Program-made: the position numbers and the translations under genes | Shown here: one piece after another, positions 42,964-52,320 of the stretch | How the letters are laid out: every line of letters begins with the position of its first letter | Numbering within the stretch: the first letter of the stretch is position 1 | The notes under the pieces: generated by a model | Databases searched by the model: none | Told to the model about the DNA's origin: nothing | The model's input: the letters and a program-made list of their open reading frames with translations, nothing else | From: Bacteroidota bacterium | GTDB taxonomy: Bacteria; Bacteroidota; Bacteroidia; Chitinophagales; Chitinophagaceae | Direction: 5' to 3' | Length of the DNA stretch: 64,000 nucleotides | Assembly: GCA_018266575.1 (NCBI GenBank) | Contig: JAFEAE010000018.1 | Span: 1 to 64,000, forward strand

Positions 42964-43303
42964 AAATGTGCTCAGGTATTTATTTGCATTTTTATTTGTA
43001 TCATTTCTTTATGAGAACCTTTTTTCATAATCTTCAAACTTCATCAAGGGAAAAGTGGTGAACACAGTGATGGCGGTTCTGCATAAACAATGTAAATTGA
43101 AATCAAAGGTAGTTATTATCAACCGCGGGAATTGCCTTCAAATGGTTATTGGGGCAGATATGAAAAAATTGCCAATGCATTGCCGCTCGATTACCAACCG
43201 GATCAATTATAAAATTTTATAAATTGAACATATTTGATAGCAGTTTATTTTTTTGTCAAACTCAATTATGTCAACCTGTTTCATATCCTGTAAAAATTTT
43301 ATC
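42964..43303 (+). other. Gap with a relic gene fragment
   Basis: There is no intact gene in this 340-nt stretch. The only protein-like part is the fragment at 43096-43212. The remainder is A/T-rich and shows no clear promoter. Confidence 0.6.
43096..43212 (+). pseudogene. Decayed C-terminal fragment of a paralogue of the next gene
   Basis: The frame reads IEIKGSYYQPRELPSNGYWG followed by RYEKIANALPLDYQPDQL and a stop. It aligns with the C-terminus of the downstream protein (IEENGYYNSPLEIF, then GNWARSQKLANLLPLDYWP), sharing IE..G.Y..P.E, G.W.R..K.AN.LPLDY.P. No start codon or upstream domain remains. This indicates a past tandem duplication with loss of one copy. Confidence 0.6.
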
Positions 43304-44509
43304 ATGAAGCCATTGTTTTTTTTCTTTCATAAAATTATTTTCCTGGTCATTTTAATTGGTGTACATAGTTTTTCAGTTGCACAATCTTCAAAAACAATCA
43401 AAGGAAAAGTAGTGAATGATGCCGACGCTTCGCCAATTGCAAATTGCAGCGTGTTTATTGATAATACGTCAAAAGGCACTACTACCAACGCTTCCGGTGA
43501 ATTTGAACTGGCCAATTTTTCGCCTGGAAAATATCAGATCGTTGTATCAAGCATCGGGTATGAAACATATACTTCTTTATTTTCAACAAGCCAATTGCCT
43601 CTTACACTAAACATCCGCCTGAAACAAAAAACAACAGGCTTATCCACTGTAGTAGTGGAGCCTTTTTTGAAAGACGGATGGGAAACATGGGGACAAACTT
43701 TTATTGAAAACCTTATCGGTACAACAGAATTTGCAAGCCAATGTAAAATACTAAACAAAGAGGTGGTCCGGTTTCGTTATTCAACCAAAAAAGAATTGCT
43801 TACCGCTGTTGCAGATGAACCAATAGTTATAGAAAATAAAGCGCTTGGTTATATCATTAAATTTAAACTGGAAGATTTTTCTGCTGATATGGATTCGCAT
43901 ACCAGTATCTACTCCGGCTATCCGTTGTTCAGTGATATGCCGTCAAAATCATTTAACCAGCAATTGGAGTGGCAGAAAAACCGGAAAGATGCTTATTTGG
44001 GATCCATCATGCATTTTGTACGTTGCCTGTATACCGGCGACATTACACGTGGTGACCAGTTCAACCAGGAAGGTTTTGAAATAAGAAAAAATATGAAGGT
44101 ACCTAATGCGGAAAAACTGCGCGTTCGGCAGAAGTATAGCGCAGATGCACAAACGAAGAATGATGAATTTCCGGAAGACTCTGTCAGGTATTTTAAAAAG
44201 ATATTGAAACAACCGGATTCTGTAGGTGCTAACGTGGTGCTTTCTTCAGCAGACCTTGTCACATCAAATGATGATCAAGGAAAAGAATTCTTTTTTACAG
44301 GAAAACTTTCCATTATTTACCGTAAGCGAAGAAAAATAGATACAGATGTTCAGCGGTCAACAATTTATTTACTAACCCCTGCGCCGGTGCAGATTGAAGA
44401 AAACGGGTATTATAATTCCCCATTGGAAATATTTACCATGGGGAATTGGGCACGTTCCCAAAAATTAGCAAACCTCTTGCCACTTGATTATTGGCCAAAA
44501 GAAGAATGA
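43304..44509 (+). CDS. Secreted protein with carboxypeptidase-regulatory-like (CarboxypepD_reg) domain
   Basis: About 401 residues from MKPLFFFFHKIIFLVILIGV, which gives a good signal peptide; ATG 43268 and TTG 43253 upstream are alternatives. Residues 31-110 are a beta-sandwich of the CarboxypepD_reg-like type (KTIKGKVVNDADASPIANCS, TTTNASGEFELANFSPGKYQ, IVVSSIGYETY). The remaining 300 residues (from VVVEPFLKDGWETWGQTF) are an unnamed domain common after this N-terminus in Bacteroidota. There is no TonB-dependent barrel. It ends 2 nt before the convergent esterase gene. Confidence 0.82.
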   Translation: MKPLFFFFHKIIFLVILIGVHSFSVAQSSKTIKGKVVNDADASPIANCSVFIDNTSKGTTTNASGEFELANFSPGKYQIVVSSIGYETYTSLFSTSQLPLTLNIRLKQKTTGLSTVVVEPFLKDGWETWGQTFIENLIGTTEFASQCKILNKEVVRFRYSTKKELLTAVADEPIVIENKALGYIIKFKLEDFSADMDSHTSIYSGYPLFSDMPSKSFNQQLEWQKNRKDAYLGSIMHFVRCLYTGDITRGDQFNQEGFEIRKNMKVPNAEKLRVRQKYSADAQTKNDEFPEDSVRYFKKILKQPDSVGANVVLSSADLVTSNDDQGKEFFFTGKLSIIYRKRRKIDTDVQRSTIYLLTPAPVQIEENGYYNSPLEIFTMGNWARSQKLANLLPLDYWPKEE

Positions 44510-44511
44510 TC

Positions 44512-45432
44512 TTATTTTTTCAGCCAGCCGTTTGCATCCATCCAGTTTTTCAGTAATTCCATCCACCGGGTTTTGGTGGTAGGATTATGCATCCCGAAAC
44601 CGTGTCCGCCCTTTGGGAAAATATGCATCTCCGACAGCACATGATTCCTTTGCAATGCTTCAAAAAAATGAATACTGTTTTCTACATTTACAACATCATC
44701 ATCGGCGGCATGCACTAAAAATGATGGCGGGGTTTTTTCTGTCACCTGCAATTCATTCGAGTATTCTTTAATTTTTTCCGCAGAAGGGTTTTTTCTGATC
44801 AGGTTATCGCGTGAACCAATATGACCAATACTGTCGCTGAAACTGATGACAGGATAAATGAGGATCGCAAAATCAGGGCGTAGGTTAATGTTCGTTTTAT
44901 TTTCTATTGTTACATTATTGAAATGTGTTGCTGCGGTAGATGCGAGATGCCCGCCTGCAGAAAATCCCATGATGCCAACGCGGTTGGGGTCAACTCCCCA
45001 TTCTTTGGCATTCATCCGCACCAATTGAATTGCACGTTGTGCGTCCTGCAACGGGCCAATTTCTTTATTGATCATACTTTGGTCGTCTGGTATCCTGTAC
45101 TTTACAACAAAAGCTGCAACGCCAGATTCATTTAATTTTTTTGCCACGTCATAACCCTCATGGCTAGCCGCAAGTACGGCATATCCGCCACCGGGACAGA
45201 TCACCACTGCAGCACCTGTTGCTTTTGCTTTTTCAGGAAGAAATACGGTAAGCGTGGGTTGGGTAACCTTGCTGATAATAAGAATATGAGAGTCGGATGT
45301 ATATTCTGATTTCTCTTCATTCTTAACCGGTTTTGAGTTTGGGATACCGTCTTTATAAAGCGGTAATACTGTTTGCGAAAAAATCATCTGGCAAAAATTG
45401 CAGAAAATAAAAATCAATATTATTTTTTTCAT
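44512..45432 (-). CDS. Secreted alpha/beta hydrolase (BD-FAE/acetyl-esterase-like)
   Basis: A 306-residue exported esterase (signal peptide IILIFIFCNFCQMIFSQ). Oxyanion motif VVICPGGGYAVLA, nucleophile Ser158 in GIMGFSAGGHLAST, acidic residue in VHAADDDVVNVENS and His in FPKGGHGFGMH. It is a paralogue of 36088-36939, ending in the same DANGWLKK/DNGWLKK sequence. Likely deacetylates plant polysaccharides, by family analogy. Stands alone, convergent with the upstream gene. Confidence 0.88.
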   Translation of the reverse strand: MKKIILIFIFCNFCQMIFSQTVLPLYKDGIPNSKPVKNEEKSEYTSDSHILIISKVTQPTLTVFLPEKAKATGAAVVICPGGGYAVLAASHEGYDVAKKLNESGVAAFVVKYRIPDDQSMINKEIGPLQDAQRAIQLVRMNAKEWGVDPNRVGIMGFSAGGHLASTAATHFNNVTIENKTNINLRPDFAILIYPVISFSDSIGHIGSRDNLIRKNPSAEKIKEYSNELQVTEKTPPSFLVHAADDDVVNVENSIHFFEALQRNHVLSEMHIFPKGGHGFGMHNPTTKTRWMELLKNWMDANGWLKK

Positions 45433-45499
45433 ATAGCAGTAGAATTTGAAAAAGTAAAATAACGAAAATAACCCAAACCAATTTTACTTAAAACAATCG

Positions 45500-45534
45500 G
45501 TGAATCTGTGGCAAAAAAATCGCCACAGATTCAC
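45500..45534. repeat. Inverted repeat GTGAATCTGTGGC in a repeat-bearing gap
   Basis: GTGAATCTGTGGC (45500-45512) and its complement (45522-45534) form a 13-bp stem, with near identity extending to 18 of 19 bases. A third related word, CCACCGATTCACAGATTG, is at 45631-45648. These lie in the 284-nt gap between the esterase gene and queA, which has no ORF. Confidence 0.75.
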
Positions 45535-45667
45535 AGATTGAATGACTGTGCCGCTGAAACTCAGAAGCACAGAATTAAATTACTTAAGAATTTTTTTCTG
45601 TGTTTCGGTTCTTCGTGGCGAAAGAATCAGCCACCGATTCACAGATTGATTGATAAATTTTACAAAT

Positions 45668-45696
45668 AAAAAAAGCGCCTTATGAAAGCGCTTTTA
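45668..45696 (-). terminator. Intrinsic terminator of queA
   Basis: On the minus strand AAAAGCGC, a 9-nt loop and GCGCTTTT are followed by further T residues, about 20 nt after the queA stop codon. Confidence 0.88.
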
Positions 45697-45716
45697 ATTC
45701 TTCTCTATATAAAATC

Positions 45717-46766
45717 TTAGATCACGAGCATTGCGTCGCCATAACTGAAAAAACGGTACTTGTCTTTGATCGCTTTTTTGTAGGCTTCCATCGTTAGATC
45801 ATAACCTGCAAATGCACATGTCATGATCAGCAAACTTGTTTTTGGCAAATGAAAATTTGTGATCAATGCGTCGGCGATATTAAATGTATAAGGAGGATGA
45901 ATAAATGCATTTGTCCAGCCTTCGGAAGGTTTCAATAATTTTTCTGCTGTGAAAGAAGATTCAATGGCACGCATGGTTGTTGTACCTACCGAACAAACAC
46001 GATGATTGGTGGTCCTTGCTTTGTTTACAATGCGGCAAGCTTCTTCATCAATGTTGTAATATTCTGCATCCATTTTGTGTTTGCTGAGGTCTTCTACTTC
46101 AATCGGGCGGAAAGTTCCCAGACCCGTGTGCAACGTAACTTCTGCAAAACGGATACCTTTTATCTCTAAACGTTTGATCAGTTCTTTGCTGAAATGCAAA
46201 CCTGCGGTAGGTGCAGCAACAGCCCCTTCATGTTTTGCATAAACAGTTTGATAACGTTCTTTATCTTCCTCATCCGGTTTGCGCTTGATGTATTTCGGAA
46301 GCGGCGTTTCTCCCAAAAATTCAAGCATCTGCCTGAACTCATCATCAGTTCCATCCCACAAAAAACGAATGGTACGGCCACGGCTTGTAGTATTATCGAT
46401 TACTTCAGCAACCAATTCGTCAGCCTCACCGAAATATAATTTATTTCCTACGCGGATCTTTCTTGCAGGATCAACGATCACATCCCACAAGCGGTTTGGT
46501 TTATTCAGTTCACGCAATAAAAAGACTTCGATCTTCGCACCGGTTTTTTCTTTGCGTCCATACATACGTGCGGGAAACACTTTGGTGTTGTTTACAACGA
46601 ATGCGTCCTTATCATCAAAATAATCCAATATGTCGCGGAAATGTTTGTTTTCAATTTGCCCGGTTTGCCGGTGAACAACCATCATTCGGCTGTCTTCTCT
46701 TTTTTTGGCTGGGTGCTGGGCGATAAGATTAAGGGGTAGGTCGAACCTGAACTGTGATAACTTCAT
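45717..46766 (-). CDS. queA: S-adenosylmethionine:tRNA ribosyltransferase-isomerase
   Basis: Transfers and isomerises the ribosyl part of SAM onto preQ1 in tRNA to give epoxyqueuosine. It has 349 residues, full length. Family segments are [78 protein letters not shown] and the C-terminal [24 protein letters not shown]. It has its own promoter about 140 nt upstream and a structured leader (46794-46899). A terminator follows. Confidence 0.97.
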   Translation of the reverse strand: MKLSQFRFDLPLNLIAQHPAKKREDSRMMVVHRQTGQIENKHFRDILDYFDDKDAFVVNNTKVFPARMYGRKEKTGAKIEVFLLRELNKPNRLWDVIVDPARKIRVGNKLYFGEADELVAEVIDNTTSRGRTIRFLWDGTDDEFRQMLEFLGETPLPKYIKRKPDEEDKERYQTVYAKHEGAVAAPTAGLHFSKELIKRLEIKGIRFAEVTLHTGLGTFRPIEVEDLSKHKMDAEYYNIDEEACRIVNKARTTNHRVCSVGTTTMRAIESSFTAEKLLKPSEGWTNAFIHPPYTFNIADALITNFHLPKTSLLIMTCAFAGYDLTMEAYKKAIKDKYRFFSYGDAMLVI

Positions 46767-46793
46767 GTGCTATTTAAATTTTAAACGATCGTC

Positions 46794-46899
46794 ACATGAC
46801 ACCTAAGGTGGTAGGCGAGGGATACACGGAGATTTCTCCGGGTTCAAACCAGGTCTTACGGCACCCGATTTGGTATCATGTTACGGCATGATTTTTAAG
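46794..46899 (-). promoter_or_regulatory. Structured 5' leader RNA of queA (candidate riboswitch or attenuator, class unknown)
   Basis: On the minus strand ACATGATACC (46881-46872) pairs over 10 bp with GGTGTCATGT (46803-46794), and AAATC (46871-46867) stacks on it by pairing with GGTTT (46850-46846). Both helices contain a G-U pair that would be an A-C mismatch on the plus strand, so the RNA is from the minus strand. A hairpin GGAG-AAAT-CTCC (46839-46828) lies inside. Two alternatives compete: ATCATG/CATGAT (46892-46875) excludes the closing helix, and CGGGT/ACCCG (46867-46863 with 46843-46839) competes with the second. It does not match preQ1-I or -II motifs as I know them. Confidence 0.55.
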
Positions 46900-46903
46900 C
46901 GTG

Positions 46904-46911
46904 CAAAGGTA
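46904..46911 (-). promoter_or_regulatory. -7 box of queA
   Basis: The minus strand reads TACCTTTG, a perfect TAnnTTTG match, placing the start of transcription near 46899, just before the structured leader. The -33 region at the usual distance reads TTCG (one mismatch to TTTG). Confidence 0.65.
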
Positions 46912-47130
46912 ATGCAAGCGCCGCAAAAAGCGAAATAAAAATTCAGATTGCTACGCTGAATGCCGAACGCATTAAGCTAAAAGCAACTGCAAAGCGTTCC
47001 GCGTTAAGCATTAGGAGTTGTGCATCATAGCTGAAATATTAAAAAAAATACCGAATATGGAGGAATAACAAAATAATTTTTATGATTTCCCGTCTTTTAT
47101 GCATCTTCATAACAACCCATATTCTTTAAG
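46912..47130 (+). other. Gap between the queA promoter and the TraB-domain gene
   Basis: This 219-nt stretch contains no supported ORF. It holds the upstream part of the queA promoter and the leader of the TraB-domain gene. A GGAGG stretch near 47060 belongs to no start codon I can identify. Confidence 0.5.
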
Positions 47131-50100
47131 ATGAGAGTGATTTTTATGCGTTGCGCCCTATTACCGATCGTATTTTTCTTAACCATACACCCCCTCCAGG
47201 CACAGAAAAAACCGGAAAAGAAATACCCGACTTTGTTATGGGAGATCACAGGCAATGGGCTCAAAAAGCCTTCCTATCTTTTTGGAACCATGCATGTGAG
47301 CAGCAAAATGGTTTTTCACCTGAGCGATTCATTTTATTTCGGTATAAAAAATTCTGATGTTGTTGCGCTGGAACTTGATCCGCAATTGTGGCAGGACCAG
47401 CTTTTTCGTTTTCAAAACCTGCAAACAAATCTTCGGTTTTATACACAAGGCTCACCTAATGATTATCTGAACGAGAAATCTTTTCAGCTTGAAAAATATG
47501 AGGAGAAATTAAGGGCTGCCTTAAGCGAAGAGCCTACGATCATAAATGGGTTGTTGTACAGAACAGTTCAGCCACGTGCAGATTTTGAGGAAGACACATA
47601 TCTCGATTTATACATCTATCAAACAGGAAAAAGATTTGGCAAACAAGCTACCGGTGTTGAGAATTATTTTGAGACGGAAAAACTGATCCTGGAAGCAACC
47701 CAGGATATGATGAAGGATAAGAAAAAAAGAACGACGGACACGGATGGAGAATCAATTTATGAAATTGAAAAAAAGACACAGGAAGCGTATCGCAAAGGCG
47801 ATCTCGATTTGTTGGATTCTTTGGAAAAATTAATGCAGACTTCAGACGCATACATGGAAAAGTTTCTCTACAAACGAAACGAAATACAGGCAAATTCCAT
47901 CGACAGCATTGTGAAAAAACATTCTTTGTTCGTAGGTGTTGGTGCTGCGCATTTGCCGGGAAAAAGAGGAGTGATAGAATTGCTTCGAAAAAAAGGATAT
48001 GTGCTTCGCCCCATCAGCATGCAGGATAAAGATTCGCAACTGCGTGATGATATTGAAAAAGTAAAAGTGCCTGTAACTTTTTCTTCGTTTATTTCGGATG
48101 ATGGGCGTTTTTCTGTGCAGGCACCGGGCAAATTATATAAACGTGCTGACGGCCGTTTCAATGATTCATGGCAGTACGCAGATATGAGCAACGGCACCTA
48201 TTATATGGTGAGCCGGGTTAAAACGCATAGTGCCGCTATCGGAAATAATGAAGATGTGGTGTTGAAAAAAGTTGATAGCCTTTTGTATGAAAACATCCCC
48301 GGAAAAATTATTAAGAAAACTACTATCATAAAAAATGGTTGCAAAGGATTTGATATTACCAACAAAACGCGCCGTGGCGATCTTCAACGTTATAATATTT
48401 TGGTTACACCGTTTGAAGTGCTGGTTTTTAAAATGAGTGGAACAGGAGCCTATATAGATGGAAAAGAAGCAGACCTGTTTTTTAATTCCATTTCTGTAAA
48501 ACGTGATGCGGGGAATGACTGGGTAAATTTTTCCCCGGATAGGGGAGGGTTTTGGGTCCGCTTTCCGCAACAGCCTTTTCAAAATAAAGATAATACCGGC
48601 TTTGATGGGGTTCCGAGATGGGAATATGAGTCGTATGATTCAACTAACGGTGATGCCTATCTTGTTTGGAAACGCACTATTCAAAACTATCGTTTTTTGG
48701 AAGAGGATAGTTTTGACCTGAATCTGATGGAAGAAAGTTTTCATTTATCGGATTATGTAGATAAGCAACTTTCAAAAAGCCAAAGTTTATTTAAAGGCTA
48801 TCCATCGCTTGATGCCTTGTATTTACTGAAGGATGGTTCTTACATCAAGGCAAAATTCCTGTTAGATGGCCCGCAATATTTTTTGCTGGCTGTTCACACA
48901 AAGCATAAAGAAAAACCGTTTTCCCCGTTTTTTGATTCGTTCTCATTAGCACCATACACTTATTCCGGGTTTAAAAATTACATCGACACGTTTGTGAATA
49001 TTAAAGTGCAAACCCCTGTTGTTCCGGATATTGATGTTAATGTTAGAAGTATTGTAGAAAGAAGTACGAGTGAGGAATTCCTGAATTCTATTCCTGATTA
49101 TAATAATTACTGGCCGCGAAATAAAACGGCATTGTTCCAGGATGATTCAACCGGAGAAGCCGTATATGTTTCCGTGCAAACTTTTCCGAAATATTATTAT
49201 CCGAAAGATTCCCTCTGGTTCTGGAATGATGAAACCAATGAGAAAAAAATCAGGCAGGATTTCATTATAAAAAACAAACAACTCTTTAGATTCAACGATT
49301 CGGTGTATGGCGTGAAATACATTTTTGCAGATACCAATTCATCGCGGCTGATCACCAACTGGATTTTTTTAAAAGATAATAAGCTTTACCGTGTGATGAG
49401 CCTGGATGATTCACTTCCTGACAAGAGCGAATTCATTAACCGGTTTTATAAAAGCATTAAGCCAACAGAAAAGCGCTCTGGTAATCCTGTTTTTGAAAAC
49501 AAACTCGATATTTTTTTCAAAGATTTTTATAGCAAAGATTCTGCAACAAGCAAGAAAGCAAAAGATGCGATCCCGAATGTGTATTTCGGGGCAAAAGGGG
49601 TTCCGCTATTACTAAAAGCAATTTCATCTTTGCAGTATAACGACAAAGATTATTTTGCCACCAAAGTAAAGCTGATCAATGAGCTTGGTTATATCAGCGA
49701 TTCCCCGGTTGTAAAACAAGTAATTGCGGGATTGAAAAATATTTATGAAAAAACTGCAGATACCAGCACATTTCAGAATGCGGTGTTAAGGGCGCTTGCC
49801 AAATTAAAAACAAAAGAATCTTACGAATTATTCAAAACAATGATCATGCAGGATCCGCCTGTGTTTGATAATTCATCTGATTACAGTTACCTCTTCCAGG
49901 ACCTGAATGATTCGCTGGCATTAACCCGTTCTTTGTTTCCTGATTTAATGCAATTGATGTCTGTGGATGATTATAAAGATAACGTGCAGGGATTACTGAC
50001 TACGTTGGTAGATAGCGGTTACCTGAAAGCAAACGATTATGATTCATATTTCAGCAAACTGTTGTTTGATGCCAAAATACAGTTGAAAAAGCAGCAGGCA

Positions 50101-50820
50101 CGTGATGAACAGCAACTCCAGAAAAACGATGACGATAATAGTACATCACAATATTCAGATGCAGAAAAAAGTAATGATGATGATTACAGCGACCTGGAAA
50201 ATTATGCTGTTGTGTTAATGCCTTTTTATGATAAGAATGCGAGTGTGCCGCATTTCTTCGATAAGCTACTCCAAAGCAAAGATGCGAATCTTCGGTTAGG
50301 TATAGCCGTTTTATTATTGCGTAACAATAAAAAAGTACCGGACAGTACTATTCTAAACCTTGCTGCAAATGATAAGTACCGTTGGGCATTGTTCAGGAAA
50401 CTAAAAGCTATTAATAAAGAAGATAAATTTCCTCGCACATATTTTAACCAGCTCGCAATTGCAAAGAGCCAGTTGGCAGGTACCCGCCAGGCAAAGGATA
50501 TTTTCGCGATTGAATATGTAGACAAACAACTTATCCAGTTCAAGCAGGAAAAAGGGTATGTTTTTTTCTTCAGATACAAAATGAATAAAGACGACGACTG
50601 GCAGATGGGCATAAGCGGTTTACAACCTGCAAACGGCAAAGATGCGGGTACTAATGACGACCTGGTAAAATTCACCAATAAAAAATTAAAGGCTGATGAA
50701 CCGGTAATGGAACAATTCAATAAACAATTAAAGCGGCTTATCTTTTCGAAGCACAGAAGCTCTGCTTCTTTCTATCTCGATAATGAATATTACATGAACC
50801 GTAATAATGATGATGATTGA
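47131..50820 (+). CDS. Large secreted TraB/GumN-domain protein
   Basis: A 1229-residue exported protein (signal peptide MRVIFMRCALLPIVFFLTIH, then PLQAQ). Residues about 35-295 form a TraB/GumN domain: PTLLWEITGNGLKKPSYLFG then TMHV, DVVALELDP, a central helical part and VGVGAAHLPGKRGVIELLRKKGY. Family members of this N-terminal type are usually about 300 residues. The other 930 residues contain three or more beta-rich segments with DGRFSVQAPGKLY and GGFWVRFPQQPFQ (possibly repeated), then a helical HEAT-like region from about residue 790 (AIPNVYFGAKGVPLLLKAIS). No function is established for the whole. Confidence 0.8.
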   Translation: MRVIFMRCALLPIVFFLTIHPLQAQKKPEKKYPTLLWEITGNGLKKPSYLFGTMHVSSKMVFHLSDSFYFGIKNSDVVALELDPQLWQDQLFRFQNLQTNLRFYTQGSPNDYLNEKSFQLEKYEEKLRAALSEEPTIINGLLYRTVQPRADFEEDTYLDLYIYQTGKRFGKQATGVENYFETEKLILEATQDMMKDKKKRTTDTDGESIYEIEKKTQEAYRKGDLDLLDSLEKLMQTSDAYMEKFLYKRNEIQANSIDSIVKKHSLFVGVGAAHLPGKRGVIELLRKKGYVLRPISMQDKDSQLRDDIEKVKVPVTFSSFISDDGRFSVQAPGKLYKRADGRFNDSWQYADMSNGTYYMVSRVKTHSAAIGNNEDVVLKKVDSLLYENIPGKIIKKTTIIKNGCKGFDITNKTRRGDLQRYNILVTPFEVLVFKMSGTGAYIDGKEADLFFNSISVKRDAGNDWVNFSPDRGGFWVRFPQQPFQNKDNTGFDGVPRWEYESYDSTNGDAYLVWKRTIQNYRFLEEDSFDLNLMEESFHLSDYVDKQLSKSQSLFKGYPSLDALYLLKDGSYIKAKFLLDGPQYFLLAVHTKHKEKPFSPFFDSFSLAPYTYSGFKNYIDTFVNIKVQTPVVPDIDVNVRSIVERSTSEEFLNSIPDYNNYWPRNKTALFQDDSTGEAVYVSVQTFPKYYYPKDSLWFWNDETNEKKIRQDFIIKNKQLFRFNDSVYGVKYIFADTNSSRLITNWIFLKDNKLYRVMSLDDSLPDKSEFINRFYKSIKPTEKRSGNPVFENKLDIFFKDFYSKDSATSKKAKDAIPNVYFGAKGVPLLLKAISSLQYNDKDYFATKVKLINELGYISDSPVVKQVIAGLKNIYEKTADTSTFQNAVLRALAKLKTKESYELFKTMIMQDPPVFDNSSDYSYLFQDLNDSLALTRSLFPDLMQLMSVDDYKDNVQGLLTTLVDSGYLKANDYDSYFSKLLFDAKIQLKKQQARDEQQLQKNDDDNSTSQYSDAEKSNDDDYSDLENYAVVLMPFYDKNASVPHFFDKLLQSKDANLRLGIAVLLLRNNKKVPDSTILNLAANDKYRWALFRKLKAINKEDKFPRTYFNQLAIAKSQLAGTRQAKDIFAIEYVDKQLIQFKQEKGYVFFFRYKMNKDDDWQMGISGLQPANGKDAGTNDDLVKFTNKKLKADEPVMEQFNKQLKRLIFSKHRSSASFYLDNEYYMNRNNDDD

Positions 50821-50952
50821 TGAATTTGAAAATTCTTATATTCAGTTTCATCATAATAATCATAAACTCCCGGTATATAAAGTAAATTGGCTTACTATAA
50901 GAAAAATTACAATCGAGGCATTATCACATTTTCAAATTATCTCATCATCACA

Positions 50953-51723
50953 TTAAAAGCGCAGATGCCTCACCGTTAGTCCGTTATTAATTAACTGCTT
51001 CAGCGAGTCAATGCCGATCTTAATGTGGCGTTCCACAAATTCACCGGTTACTTTTTTATCGCTCTCTTCTGTTTTCACACCTTCAGGAATCATCGGTTGG
51101 TCGCTCACTAACAACAATGCGCCTGTCGGAATCTTGTTATAAAAGCCAACCGAAAAAATAGTAGCTGTTTCCATATCGATTGCGTAAGCACGAACTTTCT
51201 GTAAATATTCTTTAAACGCTTCATCGTGTTCCCATACGCGGCGATTTGTTGTGTAGACTGTTCCTGTCCAGTAATCAACAGCATAATCGCGGATTGTTGT
51301 TGATATCGCTTTCTGCAGTGCAAACGCAGGCAACGCAGGTACTTCCGGTGGAAAATAGTCATTCGAAGTTCCTTCACCGCGAATGGCTGCGATAGGTAAG
51401 ATCAGGTCACCGATCTTATTTCTTTTTTTCAAACCGCCACATTTGCCCAGGAACAAAACAGCTTTAGGCTCAATTGCAGTAAGCAAGTCCATAATAGTCG
51501 CTGCAGTAGGGCTGCCCATTCCAAAATTAATGATGCTGATGTCGCCGGCAGTTGCGCATTGCATCGGTTTATCCATGCCCCTCACTTCCACATTGTGCCA
51601 TTCAGCAAACAGATGCACATAGTTGTCAAAATTGGTCAGCAAAATATATTCGCCGAAGTTGTCTAATTTTTCACCCGTGTAACGAGGCAGCCAGTTTTTT
51701 ACAATTTCATCTTTGCTCTTCAT
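50953..51723 (-). CDS. amn: AMP nucleosidase (nucleoside phosphorylase superfamily)
   Basis: A 256-residue cytoplasmic enzyme predicted to hydrolyse AMP to adenine and ribose-5-phosphate. The nucleoside-phosphorylase fold is recognised in ISIINFGMGSPTAATIMDLL, VLFLGKCGGLKKRNKIGDLI, the catalytic Asp-type segment AYAIDMETATIFSVGF and LLLVSDQPMIPEG. It is the short form common in Bacteroidota, lacking the N-terminal domain of the E. coli enzyme. Related phosphorylases cannot be fully excluded. It is divergent from the HsdR-N-like gene. Confidence 0.85.
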   Translation of the reverse strand: MKSKDEIVKNWLPRYTGEKLDNFGEYILLTNFDNYVHLFAEWHNVEVRGMDKPMQCATAGDISIINFGMGSPTAATIMDLLTAIEPKAVLFLGKCGGLKKRNKIGDLILPIAAIRGEGTSNDYFPPEVPALPAFALQKAISTTIRDYAVDYWTGTVYTTNRRVWEHDEAFKEYLQKVRAYAIDMETATIFSVGFYNKIPTGALLLVSDQPMIPEGVKTEESDKKVTGEFVERHIKIGIDSLKQLINNGLTVRHLRF

Positions 51724-51796
51724 AAACAGAATTTTGTTTTAATGTCTCCTGATCTTGTCAATTCATTCTGTAAATTTACAAATAGTTTTTTTGCTC

Positions 51797-52240
51797 ATGA
51801 TCAAAATCTACTATCCCAATTATCCTTACAAGATCAAAGAAGAAGAAGCCGGCAAAGAATTTATTTTTGACGAATTGCGAAAGCAATGGATCCGTCTTAC
51901 TCCCGAAGAATGGGTGCGTCAGAATTTTGTCCGCTATCTCGTTGAGGTAAAAAAATATCCATCTTCATATATCGCCATCGAACGAAAAATAAAATTAGGC
52001 GAGCTTACCAAACGTTTCGACATATTAGTATTCGACAGCGCTGCAAAACCCTGGATGATGATCGAATGTAAAGCGCCATCTATCGCTGTGGACAAAGTTG
52101 TATTATGGCAGGTGCTCCATTATAATATTGCAGTTCCTGTGAAATATCTTGTAGTAACAAATGGCAAAGAATGTTTCGCTTATGTAAAAGGCGCAATTGA
52201 TTTTGAACAAATCCCCGTCTTGCCAACCTACGACGAATAA
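51797..52240 (+). CDS. HsdR N-terminal-like nuclease-domain protein
   Basis: About 147 residues from MIKIYYPNYPYKIKEEE; a TTG 14 codons upstream is an unlikely start. It has the type I restriction enzyme R N-terminal (HSDR_N_2) layout: LTPEEWVRQNFVRYLVEVKKYP, the nuclease-like TKRFDILVFDSAAKPWMMIECKAP (Asp...Glu-x-Lys) and QVLHYNIAVPVKYLVVTNG. No helicase, HsdS or HsdM is nearby. This stand-alone domain is widely conserved in Bacteroidota and is probably not a restriction system. Activity is unknown. Confidence 0.85.
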   Translation: MIKIYYPNYPYKIKEEEAGKEFIFDELRKQWIRLTPEEWVRQNFVRYLVEVKKYPSSYIAIERKIKLGELTKRFDILVFDSAAKPWMMIECKAPSIAVDKVVLWQVLHYNIAVPVKYLVVTNGKECFAYVKGAIDFEQIPVLPTYDE

Positions 52241-52265
52241 TATTATCAGAGTCTGAAAGCCTCTC

Positions 52266-52296
52266 TCCGGTGGAGAGGGATGGGATGAGGTTGAAT
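52266..52296. repeat. Short repeat CCTCTCTCCGGTGGAGAGG
   Basis: A small palindrome (CCTCTC.....GAGAGG) followed by GATGGGATGAGG. Words of this type recur between genes in many Bacteroidota genomes; only one copy is in this window. Confidence 0.5.
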
Positions 52297-52320
52297 AATT
52301 AACGTTCACGTATAACCGAA

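Noticed and set aside
46841..46850. GGTTCAAACC looked like a tRNA T-arm.
   Set aside because: The flanking bases cannot form the T stem, and no acceptor, D or anticodon arms fit around it.
46794..46899. Possible small SRP RNA, 6S RNA or tmRNA because of size and closing helix.
   Set aside because: The conserved SRP loop (GGAAGGAAGCAGC type) and the tmRNA ends are absent, and the RNA continues into queA without a terminator.
51797..52240. Type I restriction-modification system.
   Set aside because: Only an HsdR-N-like domain is present; there is no helicase part, HsdM or HsdS in the window.
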